A DNA stretch of 64,000 nt from Methylovulum miyakonense HT12. Its GTDB lineage: Bacteria; Pseudomonadota; Gammaproteobacteria; Methylococcales; Methylomonadaceae. Positions 45,495 through 55,026 of this stretch are shown piece after piece. The first letter of the stretch is position 1. Every line of letters starts with the position of its first letter. The notes below the pieces were generated by a model, which made no database searches, was not told where the DNA came from, and worked only from the letters and a program-made list of their open reading frames with translations. The stretch lies in contig NZ_KB913025.1 in assembly GCF_000384075.1 (NCBI RefSeq), positions 2,827,044 through 2,891,043 on the forward strand, read 5' to 3'. The position numbers were made by a program, and so were the translations under genes.

Positions 45495-46058
45495 TCACTG
45501 TGTCAACGCTAAGTAAGTTTGTTGCTCGCGCCATGTCCCTGGTTTATCAGGTACTATTTCCAATAATTCAATTTTTTCCGTACTTATGCGTATGATTTTT
45601 CCAAAATTTTTGCCCATATAATTTCCAACTTGAACGCGATGTATTGTTTTGTCACTGGCTTTCACCAATCCCCATAATTTTGATTTCATTACGACGGTTC
45701 CTGCCATTTTTAAGCCATCTAGTGGAAATGCTTCCAATTCTTCCTTGCGGCGGGTGAAATCAGGCTTTAGCCCGTTACCTGTATTAGGCCCTTCACCTTG
45801 AAAAGTTTCCGGTTCTTCCAGTGGCTTAAAAGGGTCACGTAATGTGTCTACGGGGAATACGTAGGGATCGACCATTTTAATTTCGGGGAGCTTTTCAATA
45901 GCCCCTTTAGGCCTTGCTTTAACTTCAATGATGTATTTTTTTAAATCTGCAAAATCAGTATCGCCGCAACCAGGTAACAATAAAAAAATAAAAACATAAC
46001 TGAGGTGTAACTTTGCCTGTTTGTGGCATCTCAAATGTAATTGATCATCCTTCATCAC
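45495..46058 (-). CDS. pilP: Type IV pilus lipoprotein
   Basis: 187 residues overlapping pilO by ATGA. The N-terminus has a lipobox in FLLLPGCGD, giving a lipidated cysteine at about residue 31. A linker with DPFKPLEEPE and the C-terminal beta-domain (LDGLKMAGTVVMKSKLWGLV) are as in PilP. It bridges the inner-membrane PilN-PilO complex to the PilQ secretin. Confidence 0.95.
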   Translation of the reverse strand: MMKDDQLHLRCHKQAKLHLSYVFIFLLLPGCGDTDFADLKKYIIEVKARPKGAIEKLPEIKMVDPYVFPVDTLRDPFKPLEEPETFQGEGPNTGNGLKPDFTRRKEELEAFPLDGLKMAGTVVMKSKLWGLVKASDKTIHRVQVGNYMGKNFGKIIRISTEKIELLEIVPDKPGTWREQQTYLALTQ

Positions 46059-46714
46059 TTAGTACCTCTTTTTTTGCCGGCCACGGTTTTTGACGGTGGG
46101 GCGGATGCTTCAGTGCTTTCATTATATGTTTTTACTGTGGCTTTCATCTGCATTTCGCCTGTTTTAGGAGCTTTGGCATCTTTAGGGGATTTTTCTTTGT
46201 CCCGGGGAACGATGCTGACATCATGCAAAGTGACAATTCTGGGCAAAGAGGCCAAGCCGCTAACAAATAAACCAAGTTCTTGGTATTTGCCAATAACTTC
46301 AATGCTTATTGGCAATTCAGCGTAAAAATCTTTGTGGATTGCCGGGCTGGGTTTGAACAATCTGATTTCCAGCCCGCTAGCCAGTGCCGTTTGGGAAATG
46401 TCAGTCAGTAAACTGGCCACTTCTTCTTTCGTTGGCATTTGCCGGATCATTTCATAAAGTTCCGCTTCAATTTGCTTCAACTGATCCTGATAATCTTCGA
46501 GGTTGACGGCTTTCCTTTGCTTGGTTTCAAAACTGGATTTCAATTCTTGTTCTTTATGCTCAACCGCATCCAGGGCCTTAAGTTGATCAACGGTATGGAA
46601 ATAAATGCCCGCGCCCAAAACAGTTGCGCTGACAAGAAAAATTGCCCCGGCTTTGACTGACCAAGGCCACTGTCCTGCGGCATTAAAATCCCAGTTAATA
46701 TCTGACAGATTCAT
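46055..46714 (-). CDS. pilO: Type IV pilus inner-membrane protein
   Basis: 219 residues. A membrane helix at about 22-40 (AGAIFLVSATVLGAGIYF), coiled coil to about 100, then a ferredoxin-like periplasmic domain (LFKPSPAIHKDFYAELPI). It dimerises with PilN. The C-terminal tail beyond about 195 is longer and Ser/Lys-rich than usual. ATGA overlaps join it to pilN and pilP. Confidence 0.94.
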   Translation of the reverse strand: MNLSDINWDFNAAGQWPWSVKAGAIFLVSATVLGAGIYFHTVDQLKALDAVEHKEQELKSSFETKQRKAVNLEDYQDQLKQIEAELYEMIRQMPTKEEVASLLTDISQTALASGLEIRLFKPSPAIHKDFYAELPISIEVIGKYQELGLFVSGLASLPRIVTLHDVSIVPRDKEKSPKDAKAPKTGEMQMKATVKTYNESTEASAPPSKTVAGKKRGTK

Positions 46715-47328
46715 GATTGGCCTCTCGTACTTGCCGCTGGGATTTTGGTTTTGTTATCCTTAAGTTTTTTCTCCGCTTCGGTGGCTTTTTTGCCCTGTTT
46801 TGCATGCAAGGTAAAATCGCTCAATAATTCAAGGTTGGCTTTATCGGGCGACTTGATAATATTAAGGGTAGGGGAATTCAACCATTCTGAGGCTTCAATA
46901 TTCCTCATCATCGCGGAGACGCGCGCATTGGATTGGGATTTGCCTTCAAATGTCAAGTCTGTGCCGAGCTGGGTGAACTTATTTAGGAAAACACCATCTG
47001 GCGTGATCCTAGGGATTTCATCAAATAAATGCACAATTTCAGGGCGGCTTTCTTGAAGTTTTTGCAGAAGGTCTATTTTGGCAAGGAGCTTGCTTTTCTT
47101 TTCTTCAATGGTGTTAATGTCGACGATTTTTTTGTCAAGCAAGGCAATTTCGTTTTGTAACAGCCTGTTCCTTTGTTCTTGATATGACGTTAAACCTTCA
47201 ATGTAGGTATGGATGATTCCGAGGACCATGATGGCAACGAGGGCGCCTAACGCCAAAGAGTTTAAAAAATCTTGTTTTTTCTTCTTACGTAGCTCTTCCC
47301 GCCAAGGCAAGAGGTTAATTTTCGCCAT
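46711..47328 (-). CDS. pilN: Type IV pilus assembly protein
   Basis: 205 residues. The N-terminal motif INLLPWREELRKKKK is the cytoplasmic peptide that binds PilM. A membrane helix at about 23-43 and a periplasmic coiled coil and alpha/beta domain follow. A Lys-rich C-terminal tail (KKATEAEKKLKDNKTK) is present. It starts within the pilM stop and overlaps pilO. Confidence 0.95.
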   Translation of the reverse strand: MAKINLLPWREELRKKKKQDFLNSLALGALVAIMVLGIIHTYIEGLTSYQEQRNRLLQNEIALLDKKIVDINTIEEKKSKLLAKIDLLQKLQESRPEIVHLFDEIPRITPDGVFLNKFTQLGTDLTFEGKSQSNARVSAMMRNIEASEWLNSPTLNIIKSPDKANLELLSDFTLHAKQGKKATEAEKKLKDNKTKIPAASTRGQS

Positions 47329-48389
47329 TAGTCAAAACTCCTTAATGCCAAACCACAGGCAATCATCATTGAGGGCGCATCATTACTCAAGGTTTGAGGC
47401 TTTACTTTGTTGGATAGCTTCATGTTTACAAAAGGGTTTGCGATGTAAACCGGGATGCCTAAGTTTTTTTCAATCAGTTGGTCAACACCTTGAATTGAGG
47501 CGCAGCCTCCGGCCAGAATGATCCTGTCTATGCTCCTGTTCGCGCTTGAAGAGACAAAAAATTGTAGGGAGCGTTGGATTTGTTGGACCATCGCCCTTTT
47601 GAAAGGATCCAATACATCGGTCGAGTAGTTGTCAGGCAAACCACCGTGCCGTTTTGCCAAACCGGCCTCTTCGTAGGAAAGCCCATAGCGGCGCTGGATT
47701 TCTTCAGTTAACTGTTTGCCGCCGAAGCCCTGTTCACGCGTGTAAATATTACGGCTATTATGGAGGACGTTTAAGGTTGTAATGGTTGCGCCTATATCCA
47801 CAATGGCCACGGTTTGGCCCTCAATGGAATCGGCAAATTGTTCGGCAAGCAAAGAAAAGGCATTTTCCATTGCAAAGGCCTCAACATCGACGATTTTCGT
47901 TTTCAAGCCCGCCTTGGCGAGGGCTTCGACGCGGTTTTCGACATTCTCACGTCTGGATGCGGCAAGCAGGACATCAACCATTTCCGGGTTGCTTTCGTTG
48001 AACCCTTGCACTTCAAAATCAAAGTTCACTTCGTCAAGCGAGTAAGGCACATATTGGTCGGCTTCAATCATAATCTGCTCTTCCATTTCGTCTTCGCTTA
48101 AAGATGCGTCCATAGTGATGATTTTGGTCATCACCGACGAGCCGGCCACAGCGACGGTCGCTTGTTTTAATTTGGTGCCGGACTGTTTTAAGGCGATTTT
48201 AATGGTGTCCGCGATCATGTTGACGTTGGCGACGTTTTTATCAATGACCGCATCTTTTGGCAGAGCCGCGACCGCATAGCTTTCTACCCGGTAACGGACA
48301 CCTAAACGGCTTAATTCCAGCAATTTTACCGCCGCGGTACTTATATCAATACTCAGAACAGTGTTCTGTTTATGATTAAACCATCTCAT
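47328..48389 (-). CDS. pilM: Type IV pilus assembly ATPase-fold protein
   Basis: 353 residues of the actin/FtsA-like fold: VLSIDISTAAVKLLEL (phosphate 1), VAIVDIGATITTLNVL (phosphate 2) and IILAGGCASIQGVDQ (adenosine motif). It is cytoplasmic and holds the PilN N-terminal peptide. It leads the operon pilMNOPQ that aligns the pilus machine with the secretin. The upstream 375 bp contain its promoter. Confidence 0.96.
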   Translation of the reverse strand: MRWFNHKQNTVLSIDISTAAVKLLELSRLGVRYRVESYAVAALPKDAVIDKNVANVNMIADTIKIALKQSGTKLKQATVAVAGSSVMTKIITMDASLSEDEMEEQIMIEADQYVPYSLDEVNFDFEVQGFNESNPEMVDVLLAASRRENVENRVEALAKAGLKTKIVDVEAFAMENAFSLLAEQFADSIEGQTVAIVDIGATITTLNVLHNSRNIYTREQGFGGKQLTEEIQRRYGLSYEEAGLAKRHGGLPDNYSTDVLDPFKRAMVQQIQRSLQFFVSSSANRSIDRIILAGGCASIQGVDQLIEKNLGIPVYIANPFVNMKLSNKVKPQTLSNDAPSMMIACGLALRSFD

Positions 48390-48764
48390 AACATATCCTT
48401 AAAAAACGTGACCATGATGTGATCCATAGATGATAACTTTCATCTGTATTAATATTTAACGCAACCATAAAACGAGTTAGCTCGGAAAAGTATAGTAGTC
48501 TTTTTTTGAGATGCATAAAAATTATGCAATTGGTTTTGGAGATTAAGAAAAACTGGTGACAAACAGTTAATTCGGAGATCAGACAGAACCCTATTTTACA
48601 TGGCGTGGTCTTGAAAAAAATAGCATATCAAATAAAAACTTGGGGATTGATAAATTTGGCCGGCTGAATTGCATAGGGCCGCGCCTTGACGCTAATTCTA
48701 GCGGAAAAACCACAATTAAACAGACGTGGCGGGCACTTAAGTCATCTGAGTGTGATATTTATCA
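48390..48764. other. Upstream region of pilM, no gene
   Basis: 375 bp, AT-rich. A 17-bp palindrome TGCATAA-AAA-TTATGCA (48512-48528) lies about 125 bp upstream of pilM. TATACT on the minus strand (near 48490-48495) may be a -10. These could regulate pilMNOPQ. No small ORF was supported. Confidence 0.4.
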
Positions 48765-51700
48765 CTAATTTACTTTCAAAGACAATAGGCTGGCGATTTC
48801 TTTTGTGTCTTTATTAGTGTCGACTACCGAATCTAATATATAAATACGTTCTTGGGCGATGCCCGCTTGCTGTACGAGGTGTTTGGCGATAGCCCGGGCC
48901 CGGTCATTTGCCAGTTCCTTTAAACGTTCCTGTTCTGGATTGATGATGCCCTGTAGCTTTTGTTTGGCGACCTCATAAAATTGTTGTCCCGCTTTGGGGT
49001 TTTTCAATTGGGGGATGCCCAGCAGTGACTTTTCAGCCAGCAAGGGGAATTTTTCTATGAACATATCTGCGGTTAGGCGGTGGTAATCGTCGTTGGAAAT
49101 CTCGACATATTCAGGCCGTATTTTCCGGGAATTTTCCTTGTTTATCTCGTCGGCGCGGCGAATTTTAAGTTGGTCGTAGAGGGCGTCATCGCTGATAGCC
49201 GGCCAGTCCTGCCCTTCAATAGCCGAGCCTTTTATGTCCAGCATCAATTGCGGGCGGGCGCGTAAGGCTATGGCGATTTCATTGAGTTTGGCCTGTTCAA
49301 CCTTGTCCAATGTCGCGTTGCCGGCTTTAAAATGGATTGTGCTCAAATTGCTTTCCTCGTGGCGTGTAAGTGACGCCAAGGCGCTGAAAGGTGAGCTGAT
49401 GATTTTGCTAAAGGTATTGGTCAAGGCATCTGTGATGACGGCCCTGATATTAAATTGGGGGCTGTCAAGATTGCCGGAAACGGGCACATCGATTTTTATT
49501 TTCCCACGGTCATCTTTAAGCAAGGCGACCGCGAATTTAATGGGTAAGGAAACGGTGCCAGGATGATCAATCCGCTCACCGAGCTCGAACTGGTCTATTA
49601 AGAAATGATTGGAGGCCGTCAGCTTTTTATCAGCGATTTGGTAGTGAAGGTTTAATGTCATTTTGCCCTTTTCGACTTTATAGCCAGCGAATTGCACCAT
49701 ATAAGACGATACCAGGGGCATCGGCAAGCCGTTGAAGTTGATTTTTGTATCATATTCGCCGAGATAGGGGCTGATTTGGCCATTTATGTCCACTGGAGCC
49801 AGATCATAGGCATTCCCTTTTAAAGCGACTTGGATTTGGCTGTTTTTGTCTGAAGAGACGCCGCTTGCCCCGCCATCGAGACCCTTGATGTGCGCGGAAA
49901 AAGGCAGGAATAAGGAGAGGTCGGTAAAGTCCGATGAGCCATCAATAATTTGGACTTTGCCCAGTTTGAAATAAGGGCGGTTGCCATCGGTTTTTTTCTG
50001 TATGGTAACGGTTTTGTCAGGATTCTCTTGGGTGGCCAATAGGTCCGAGAAATTGACCGTCTTATCTTTTCTTATGGTGACCCTTGCATAAGGTTTGTTG
50101 ATGACCAATTCACCTGCGGTGTAACGTTGGCTTGGCACATCGACCACCATGTTGTTCAGTGATAACTTCCCCCATTTTAGGAGGTCTTTATGCACGCGTT
50201 GGTCACGGATCAGCAAATCGTCAATGCTGCCGTTGCCATTGAATTGGATATCGACGGGGTTGGCGGCGGATTGTTTAAGAAATAAATTACCGTCGGCATT
50301 CAACATGCCGTCGATAATGTCCAAACGGATGAATTGGTCATAATAGGGTTGGAATTTTTCCAGATCGATATTTTTGACGGTGGTGGCGATCTTAGTGCTG
50401 AAGGGGGCCAATAAAACCTCACCTTTTAAGGCGACCAGGCCGTTTTTGTTCACCCCTGCGCTTAATTCGAAGGGTAACCGGGTGGCGGGGCTATTGCTGT
50501 ATCCGTCCAATTTTAAATGGATTGGGTGTAGCGCCAATGTGGTGGGTTTGGGCAGGGTCCGGTCTTCAAAGTTGATGGCGCAATTGTCTAAAGCTATGTT
50601 GCCAATATCAATCTGCCAGCCCACCTTAGGCGAAGGCGAGGCTGTTGTGGGTGACGGCGCGTTATCCGCCGCTATCAAGGCCTGGTAATTTATGGTCCTG
50701 TCTGCATTTAACCAAGCATTGATGTCCGCATCCTTGATGGCCAGGGCATTGGCCTTAAAGGTGTGTTTGTCCAGGTTGGCTTGGAATCCCCGCACTTCTG
50801 TCATAGGGAAGGAAGCAAGGCTTTTCGTTTGGTCACTTATGCCCAAGCCTTTAATGCTTAAAGAGCCATCATTAATAGTTAAATTTAAGTGGCCGTTACT
50901 ACCGCTCAGTTGATAACTGGCATCGGCATTAAGTTGGGCAAGCTTGCCGAGTAGCTTGTCTTCAGCCTGGAGATCGTTGCTTTGGGTTTTGGCGGTTTTG
51001 GCGTCCAGTTGCCAACCCTGTCCGGAATAAACAAAAGCCAATGCGGTTTCATGTTTAAAGTCAGCCGCCTTGATATATTTCCCTGGTTGCGTGTAGCTAA
51101 TATCGCGCAAATCAAGGGTGGCTTTAGAGACGCCTAATGTCAGTTTGTCTTCCGCATATTTGGCATCATAGTCTACCGCCAGTGCATTATCCCCGTTGAT
51201 ACTAAGGCCGCTTTTAGGTGCGAACCGGTCGATAATCTTGGCCAAGTTAAGGTGGTCAAATTCGAGGCGGCCTTGGCTGCTAAAGGGGCTTAAACCCAGT
51301 TGGCTATGCCAGACGGCATGGCCGCCCGATTGCAGGGAGAAGGTCAAACTGAGGTTTGCAGGTTTGCTGATCCGGGTGCTGATCCCTTCCGCGACAAACT
51401 GCATGGGGGTCACGGTTTCTATCCAGGGGGGCGTGGATTGGGCATCTTCCCATACCAACTTGCCTTCGGTTACGGAAAGCTTGTCAATATCCACTGGGAA
51501 CACCGTGCCAGTATCCTTTTTAGGTTCACTGTCCGGTTGTGATAAATCTTGGAAATTGAACACACCCTCTTTTTGCCGGGCCAGGTAAATCTCCGGTTTT
51601 TTTAGCGATATTTCGTTGATGGTTAAGGCGTTTTGCTGGAAAGACCGCTTTAGGTCAAGTTGGACTGACAATTCCTCAAAAGCAATAAATGGCCGCCCAT

Positions 51701-51929
51701 TTTTCTCACGGATGACAAAATCATGTAAGCCGATAGAGAACGGCGATAAACGGATGTTGATGGCGGATATGGAAGACTGCCTGCCGGTTTTTTGTTCAAT
51801 AAGGCGGGGCAATTGCTGGGTTAATAGCGGAGGTAGGCTGTAGACAGCGATAACTGCCGTCAGCGTAATGATGCTGGCAATAATTGCCAGGGTTTTTAGG
51901 ATGAAAAGGGCGGAATGTCGGCTATCCAT
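48765..51929 (-). CDS. AsmA-like DUF748 protein
   Basis: 1,054 residues. An N-terminal membrane helix (about 9-33, TLAIIASIITLTAVIAVYSL) is followed by a large periplasmic beta-rich repeated domain. RLIEQKTGRQSSI is the typical AsmA/DUF748 opening. The C-terminal 200 residues have FKAGNATLDKVEQAKLNEIA, as in the DUF748/OmpA-fold-like tail, and end without a membrane anchor. AsmA-like proteins are thought to bridge inner and outer membrane and carry phospholipid. That role is inferred from family. Confidence 0.9.
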   Translation of the reverse strand: MDSRHSALFILKTLAIIASIITLTAVIAVYSLPPLLTQQLPRLIEQKTGRQSSISAINIRLSPFSIGLHDFVIREKNGRPFIAFEELSVQLDLKRSFQQNALTINEISLKKPEIYLARQKEGVFNFQDLSQPDSEPKKDTGTVFPVDIDKLSVTEGKLVWEDAQSTPPWIETVTPMQFVAEGISTRISKPANLSLTFSLQSGGHAVWHSQLGLSPFSSQGRLEFDHLNLAKIIDRFAPKSGLSINGDNALAVDYDAKYAEDKLTLGVSKATLDLRDISYTQPGKYIKAADFKHETALAFVYSGQGWQLDAKTAKTQSNDLQAEDKLLGKLAQLNADASYQLSGSNGHLNLTINDGSLSIKGLGISDQTKSLASFPMTEVRGFQANLDKHTFKANALAIKDADINAWLNADRTINYQALIAADNAPSPTTASPSPKVGWQIDIGNIALDNCAINFEDRTLPKPTTLALHPIHLKLDGYSNSPATRLPFELSAGVNKNGLVALKGEVLLAPFSTKIATTVKNIDLEKFQPYYDQFIRLDIIDGMLNADGNLFLKQSAANPVDIQFNGNGSIDDLLIRDQRVHKDLLKWGKLSLNNMVVDVPSQRYTAGELVINKPYARVTIRKDKTVNFSDLLATQENPDKTVTIQKKTDGNRPYFKLGKVQIIDGSSDFTDLSLFLPFSAHIKGLDGGASGVSSDKNSQIQVALKGNAYDLAPVDINGQISPYLGEYDTKINFNGLPMPLVSSYMVQFAGYKVEKGKMTLNLHYQIADKKLTASNHFLIDQFELGERIDHPGTVSLPIKFAVALLKDDRGKIKIDVPVSGNLDSPQFNIRAVITDALTNTFSKIISSPFSALASLTRHEESNLSTIHFKAGNATLDKVEQAKLNEIAIALRARPQLMLDIKGSAIEGQDWPAISDDALYDQLKIRRADEINKENSRKIRPEYVEISNDDYHRLTADMFIEKFPLLAEKSLLGIPQLKNPKAGQQFYEVAKQKLQGIINPEQERLKELANDRARAIAKHLVQQAGIAQERIYILDSVVDTNKDTKEIASLLSLKVN

Positions 51930-51974
51930 AGGAGGAAAGTTTTTTCAGCATTTATTCTGCTTGATTATAAACAA

Positions 51975-52011
51975 AAAAGGCGGCACTCAACGGTTTAAAG
52001 CGCCGCCTTTT
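51975..52011. terminator. Bidirectional-type terminator between DUF748 gene and amtB
   Basis: AAAAGGCGGC (51975-51984) pairs with GCCGCCTTTT (52002-52011) over ten base pairs, with an extended 17-nt loop. It is T-tailed on both strands and lies 25 bp after the amtB stop. Confidence 0.8.
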
Positions 52012-52035
52012 AGATAAATGCGTCCAGGAAGCCGG

Positions 52036-53331
52036 TTATAAATCAAGGTATCCTGTTTCTTCGTGAAGGACGGTGTCCAATCCTTGCACTTCTTCATCGG
52101 CACTGACGCGCAGCCCTAGCCAGGCATCGAGCATTTTCAAAATCAGGTAGCTGAACAATGCGCTCCAGATAATGGTGACGACTATAGCCAGCGCTTGTAC
52201 GCCCACTTGCTGCAAAATGGACACGCCATCTTTAAGGCCTAAGCCACCGAAATTACTGGCGGCAAATACGCCTGTTAATAGTGATCCGGTGATTCCGCCA
52301 ATCCCGTGGACAGGGAACACGTCCAATGAATCGTCTATTTTTAAGGAGCGCTTGACATATTGGGTCGCATAAAAACAGACAAAACCGGCAGTGACCCCAA
52401 TGACCAAGGCACCAAAAGGGCCGATAAAGCCCGATGCCGGGGTGATTGTGCCCAATCCTGCGACCATGCCCGTGACGATGCCCAATACGCTAGGTTTACC
52501 AAACCGTTTCCATTCGATGGCCATCCAGGTCAATGCCCCCGCGGACGCACCGATATGCGTGACCAGCATTGTCATGCCTGCATGGCCATCCGCCGTCAGC
52601 GCACTGCCAGCGTTAAAACCATACCAACCGACCCATAGCATACCCGCGCCTGTGACCACCATGGTCATATTGTGCGGCGGCATGGCGGTGGTTGGAAAAC
52701 CTTTACGGTTACCCAACACCAAAGCGGAAACCAAGGCGGCGATGCCGGCGTTGACGTGAATGACGATGCCGCCCGCAAAATCCATCGCCCCCAGGTCCGC
52801 CAGCCAGCCACCACCCCATATCCAGTGGCACACCGGCAGATAAACCACAACCAGCCATAAAGCGCTAAACCATAACATCGCCGAGAATTTCATCCGTTCG
52901 GCAAACGCGCCGACAATCAACGCGGGCGTGATGATGGCGAAGGTCATTTGGAACATAAAATAAACCGTTTCGGGGATGTCGCCAGTGAGCGAGGAGGTGT
53001 CCATGCCGGAGACAAATATCTTGGACGCGCCACCGATAACCTTTTGGAAGCTGCCGCCATCACTGAAAATAAAACTGTAGACGCCCGCCAGCCACAAAAT
53101 GGACACTAAGCATGTGATGGCAAAGCATTGCATTAAAACTGACAAGACATTTTTACTGCGCACCAGGCCTGCGTAAAACAGTGACAGGCCTGGGATCGTC
53201 ATGAACAAAACTAACGCCGTGGACGTTAGCACCCAAGCGGTATTGGCCTGGTTGATGCCATCGGCACAGGCCAGCCCGGGCAGTAAGCACAAGCCTGTGA
53301 GCAGGCTTTTATAATTATTATTTGGGAACAT
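52036..53331 (-). CDS. amtB: Ammonium transporter
   Basis: 431 residues from the ATG at 53331 with AAGGA upstream. An earlier ATG at 53361 would overlap glnK and lacks support. Signal-like start, eleven membrane helices, and the paired histidines of the pore in IVIHVNAGIAALVSAL and FPVHGIGGITGSLLTG. It conducts ammonium across the inner membrane and is blocked by unmodified GlnK. It lies 19 bp downstream of glnK in the standard glnK-amtB order. Confidence 0.96.
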   Translation of the reverse strand: MFPNNNYKSLLTGLCLLPGLACADGINQANTAWVLTSTALVLFMTIPGLSLFYAGLVRSKNVLSVLMQCFAITCLVSILWLAGVYSFIFSDGGSFQKVIGGASKIFVSGMDTSSLTGDIPETVYFMFQMTFAIITPALIVGAFAERMKFSAMLWFSALWLVVVYLPVCHWIWGGGWLADLGAMDFAGGIVIHVNAGIAALVSALVLGNRKGFPTTAMPPHNMTMVVTGAGMLWVGWYGFNAGSALTADGHAGMTMLVTHIGASAGALTWMAIEWKRFGKPSVLGIVTGMVAGLGTITPASGFIGPFGALVIGVTAGFVCFYATQYVKRSLKIDDSLDVFPVHGIGGITGSLLTGVFAASNFGGLGLKDGVSILQQVGVQALAIVVTIIWSALFSYLILKMLDAWLGLRVSADEEVQGLDTVLHEETGYLDL

Positions 53332-53350
53332 TAGACATCCTTGTGTGATA

Positions 53351-53722
<372 letters not shown>

Positions 53723-53879
53723 TTATTAAAAGAGGGGAGTTTACAGAGGGGCAATCATAGTGAATTCTTTGGCAACATACAATGAATGTGGTCGAGAATG
53801 GCGTCCGCCCAATTTTTCGGGACTTATTTTGATAAATTAGAAAAGCCTGGGCGAACGTTGGAAAACTGAAGCGTTTGGG

Positions 53880-54905
53880 TTAAACCCCGTGCAGTGCCCG
53901 TTCCGGAAATTGCATGGTCATGCAATGCAGGCTGCCATATTGGTGCACCAAGGGCCGGCAAGGCGTGGCGATGAGGGTGTGGTTTGGGAAGCATCCGGCC
54001 AGCCGTTGCAGGGCGACAGCGTCATTGGGGTCGTCGTAAACCGGAACCATGACCGCACTATTGATGATCAAGAAATTTGCATAATTGGCGGGCAATTGCT
54101 GGCCTTCTTCATCAAAAACCGGTTGCGGCATGGGCAATGGGATGAGCTGGTAAGGCGCATCCGATGTTGTGCGCAAGGCTTGCAATTGCGCTTCCATGTT
54201 TTTCAGGCTGGCGTAATGCGGGTCATTTTCATTGTCGCAGCTGGTGTAGGCGATGGTGTCGGCCGTGCAAAACCTTGCCAACGTGTCAATATGCGCGTCG
54301 GTGTCATCGCCTGACAAATTAGGTTGGTCTATCCATAACACCCGTTCCGCACCGAAATGTTGGCGCAGTTGGCTTTCGATGTCTTGTTGGCTTAAGCCAC
54401 GGTTGCGGTTAGGGTTTAATAGGCATTGCTTGGTGGTCATGACCGTGCCGCGCCCGTCGCTTTCGACGCTGCCGCCTTCCAGGATAAAGGCTATGTCTTG
54501 GTGTGGCGTGGCTTGGAATAACGCATGGTTTAACAGGGTGTGGTTCAGCGCATTGTCGAAATCGTGCGGATATTTTTCGCCCCAACCATTAAACGTGAAG
54601 TTAAGCAGGGTAGGGAGCCCGTCCTGTTCCACAGTCAAAAACGCCGTGTCACGCACCCAAATGTCGTTGGTTTGGGCGTGGATGAAACGGATGTTGCCGG
54701 TGCCACCTAGCAGGCCTTGGATATGCTGTTCGTGGACGGTATCCTTGCAGACAATGACCAGCATTTGGTATTGGCTGATGGTGTTGGCGATAAAGGCATA
54801 AGATTGCTCGACTGTGGCCAAGCGGTTGCTAAAATCGCCCGTTTGGTGGGGCCAAGCAATTAAGACGGCGGATTGTGTTTCCCATTCGGCTGGAAAGCGT
54901 GTCAT
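53880..54905 (-). CDS. aguA: Agmatine deiminase / peptidylarginine deiminase
   Basis: 341 residues. Catalytic and substrate-binding segments: TNDIWVRDTAF, ILEGGSVESDGRGT, the His-Asp in HIDTLARF and the nucleophilic cysteine in YGSLHCMTMQFP, in the usual order. It hydrolyses agmatine to N-carbamoylputrescine and ammonia. It stands alone, with its own promoter region, next to the nitrogen-related glnK-amtB genes. No aguB is adjacent. Confidence 0.93.
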   Translation of the reverse strand: MTRFPAEWETQSAVLIAWPHQTGDFSNRLATVEQSYAFIANTISQYQMLVIVCKDTVHEQHIQGLLGGTGNIRFIHAQTNDIWVRDTAFLTVEQDGLPTLLNFTFNGWGEKYPHDFDNALNHTLLNHALFQATPHQDIAFILEGGSVESDGRGTVMTTKQCLLNPNRNRGLSQQDIESQLRQHFGAERVLWIDQPNLSGDDTDAHIDTLARFCTADTIAYTSCDNENDPHYASLKNMEAQLQALRTTSDAPYQLIPLPMPQPVFDEEGQQLPANYANFLIINSAVMVPVYDDPNDAVALQRLAGCFPNHTLIATPCRPLVHQYGSLHCMTMQFPERALHGV

Positions 54906-54961
54906 TGATACTCCTGGGTTGGTTTAAAATTCCCCCGGTTTTCTGGGGATCGGGCGCCTGT

Positions 54962-54992
54962 TTGTTTTAAAACAAGCCCCCGGTAACGGGGC
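54962..54992 (-). terminator. Terminator after recN
   Basis: On the minus strand GCCCC-GTTACC-GGGGGC is followed by TTGTTTTAAAACAA. The G/C hairpin with a T-run is 35 bp past the recN stop. The TTGTTTTAAAACAA palindrome at 54962-54975 may add to it. Confidence 0.6.
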
Positions 54993-55026
54993 GTTGGTTT
55001 GCTCGCCGCGCTCTGCGGATGGCCCG

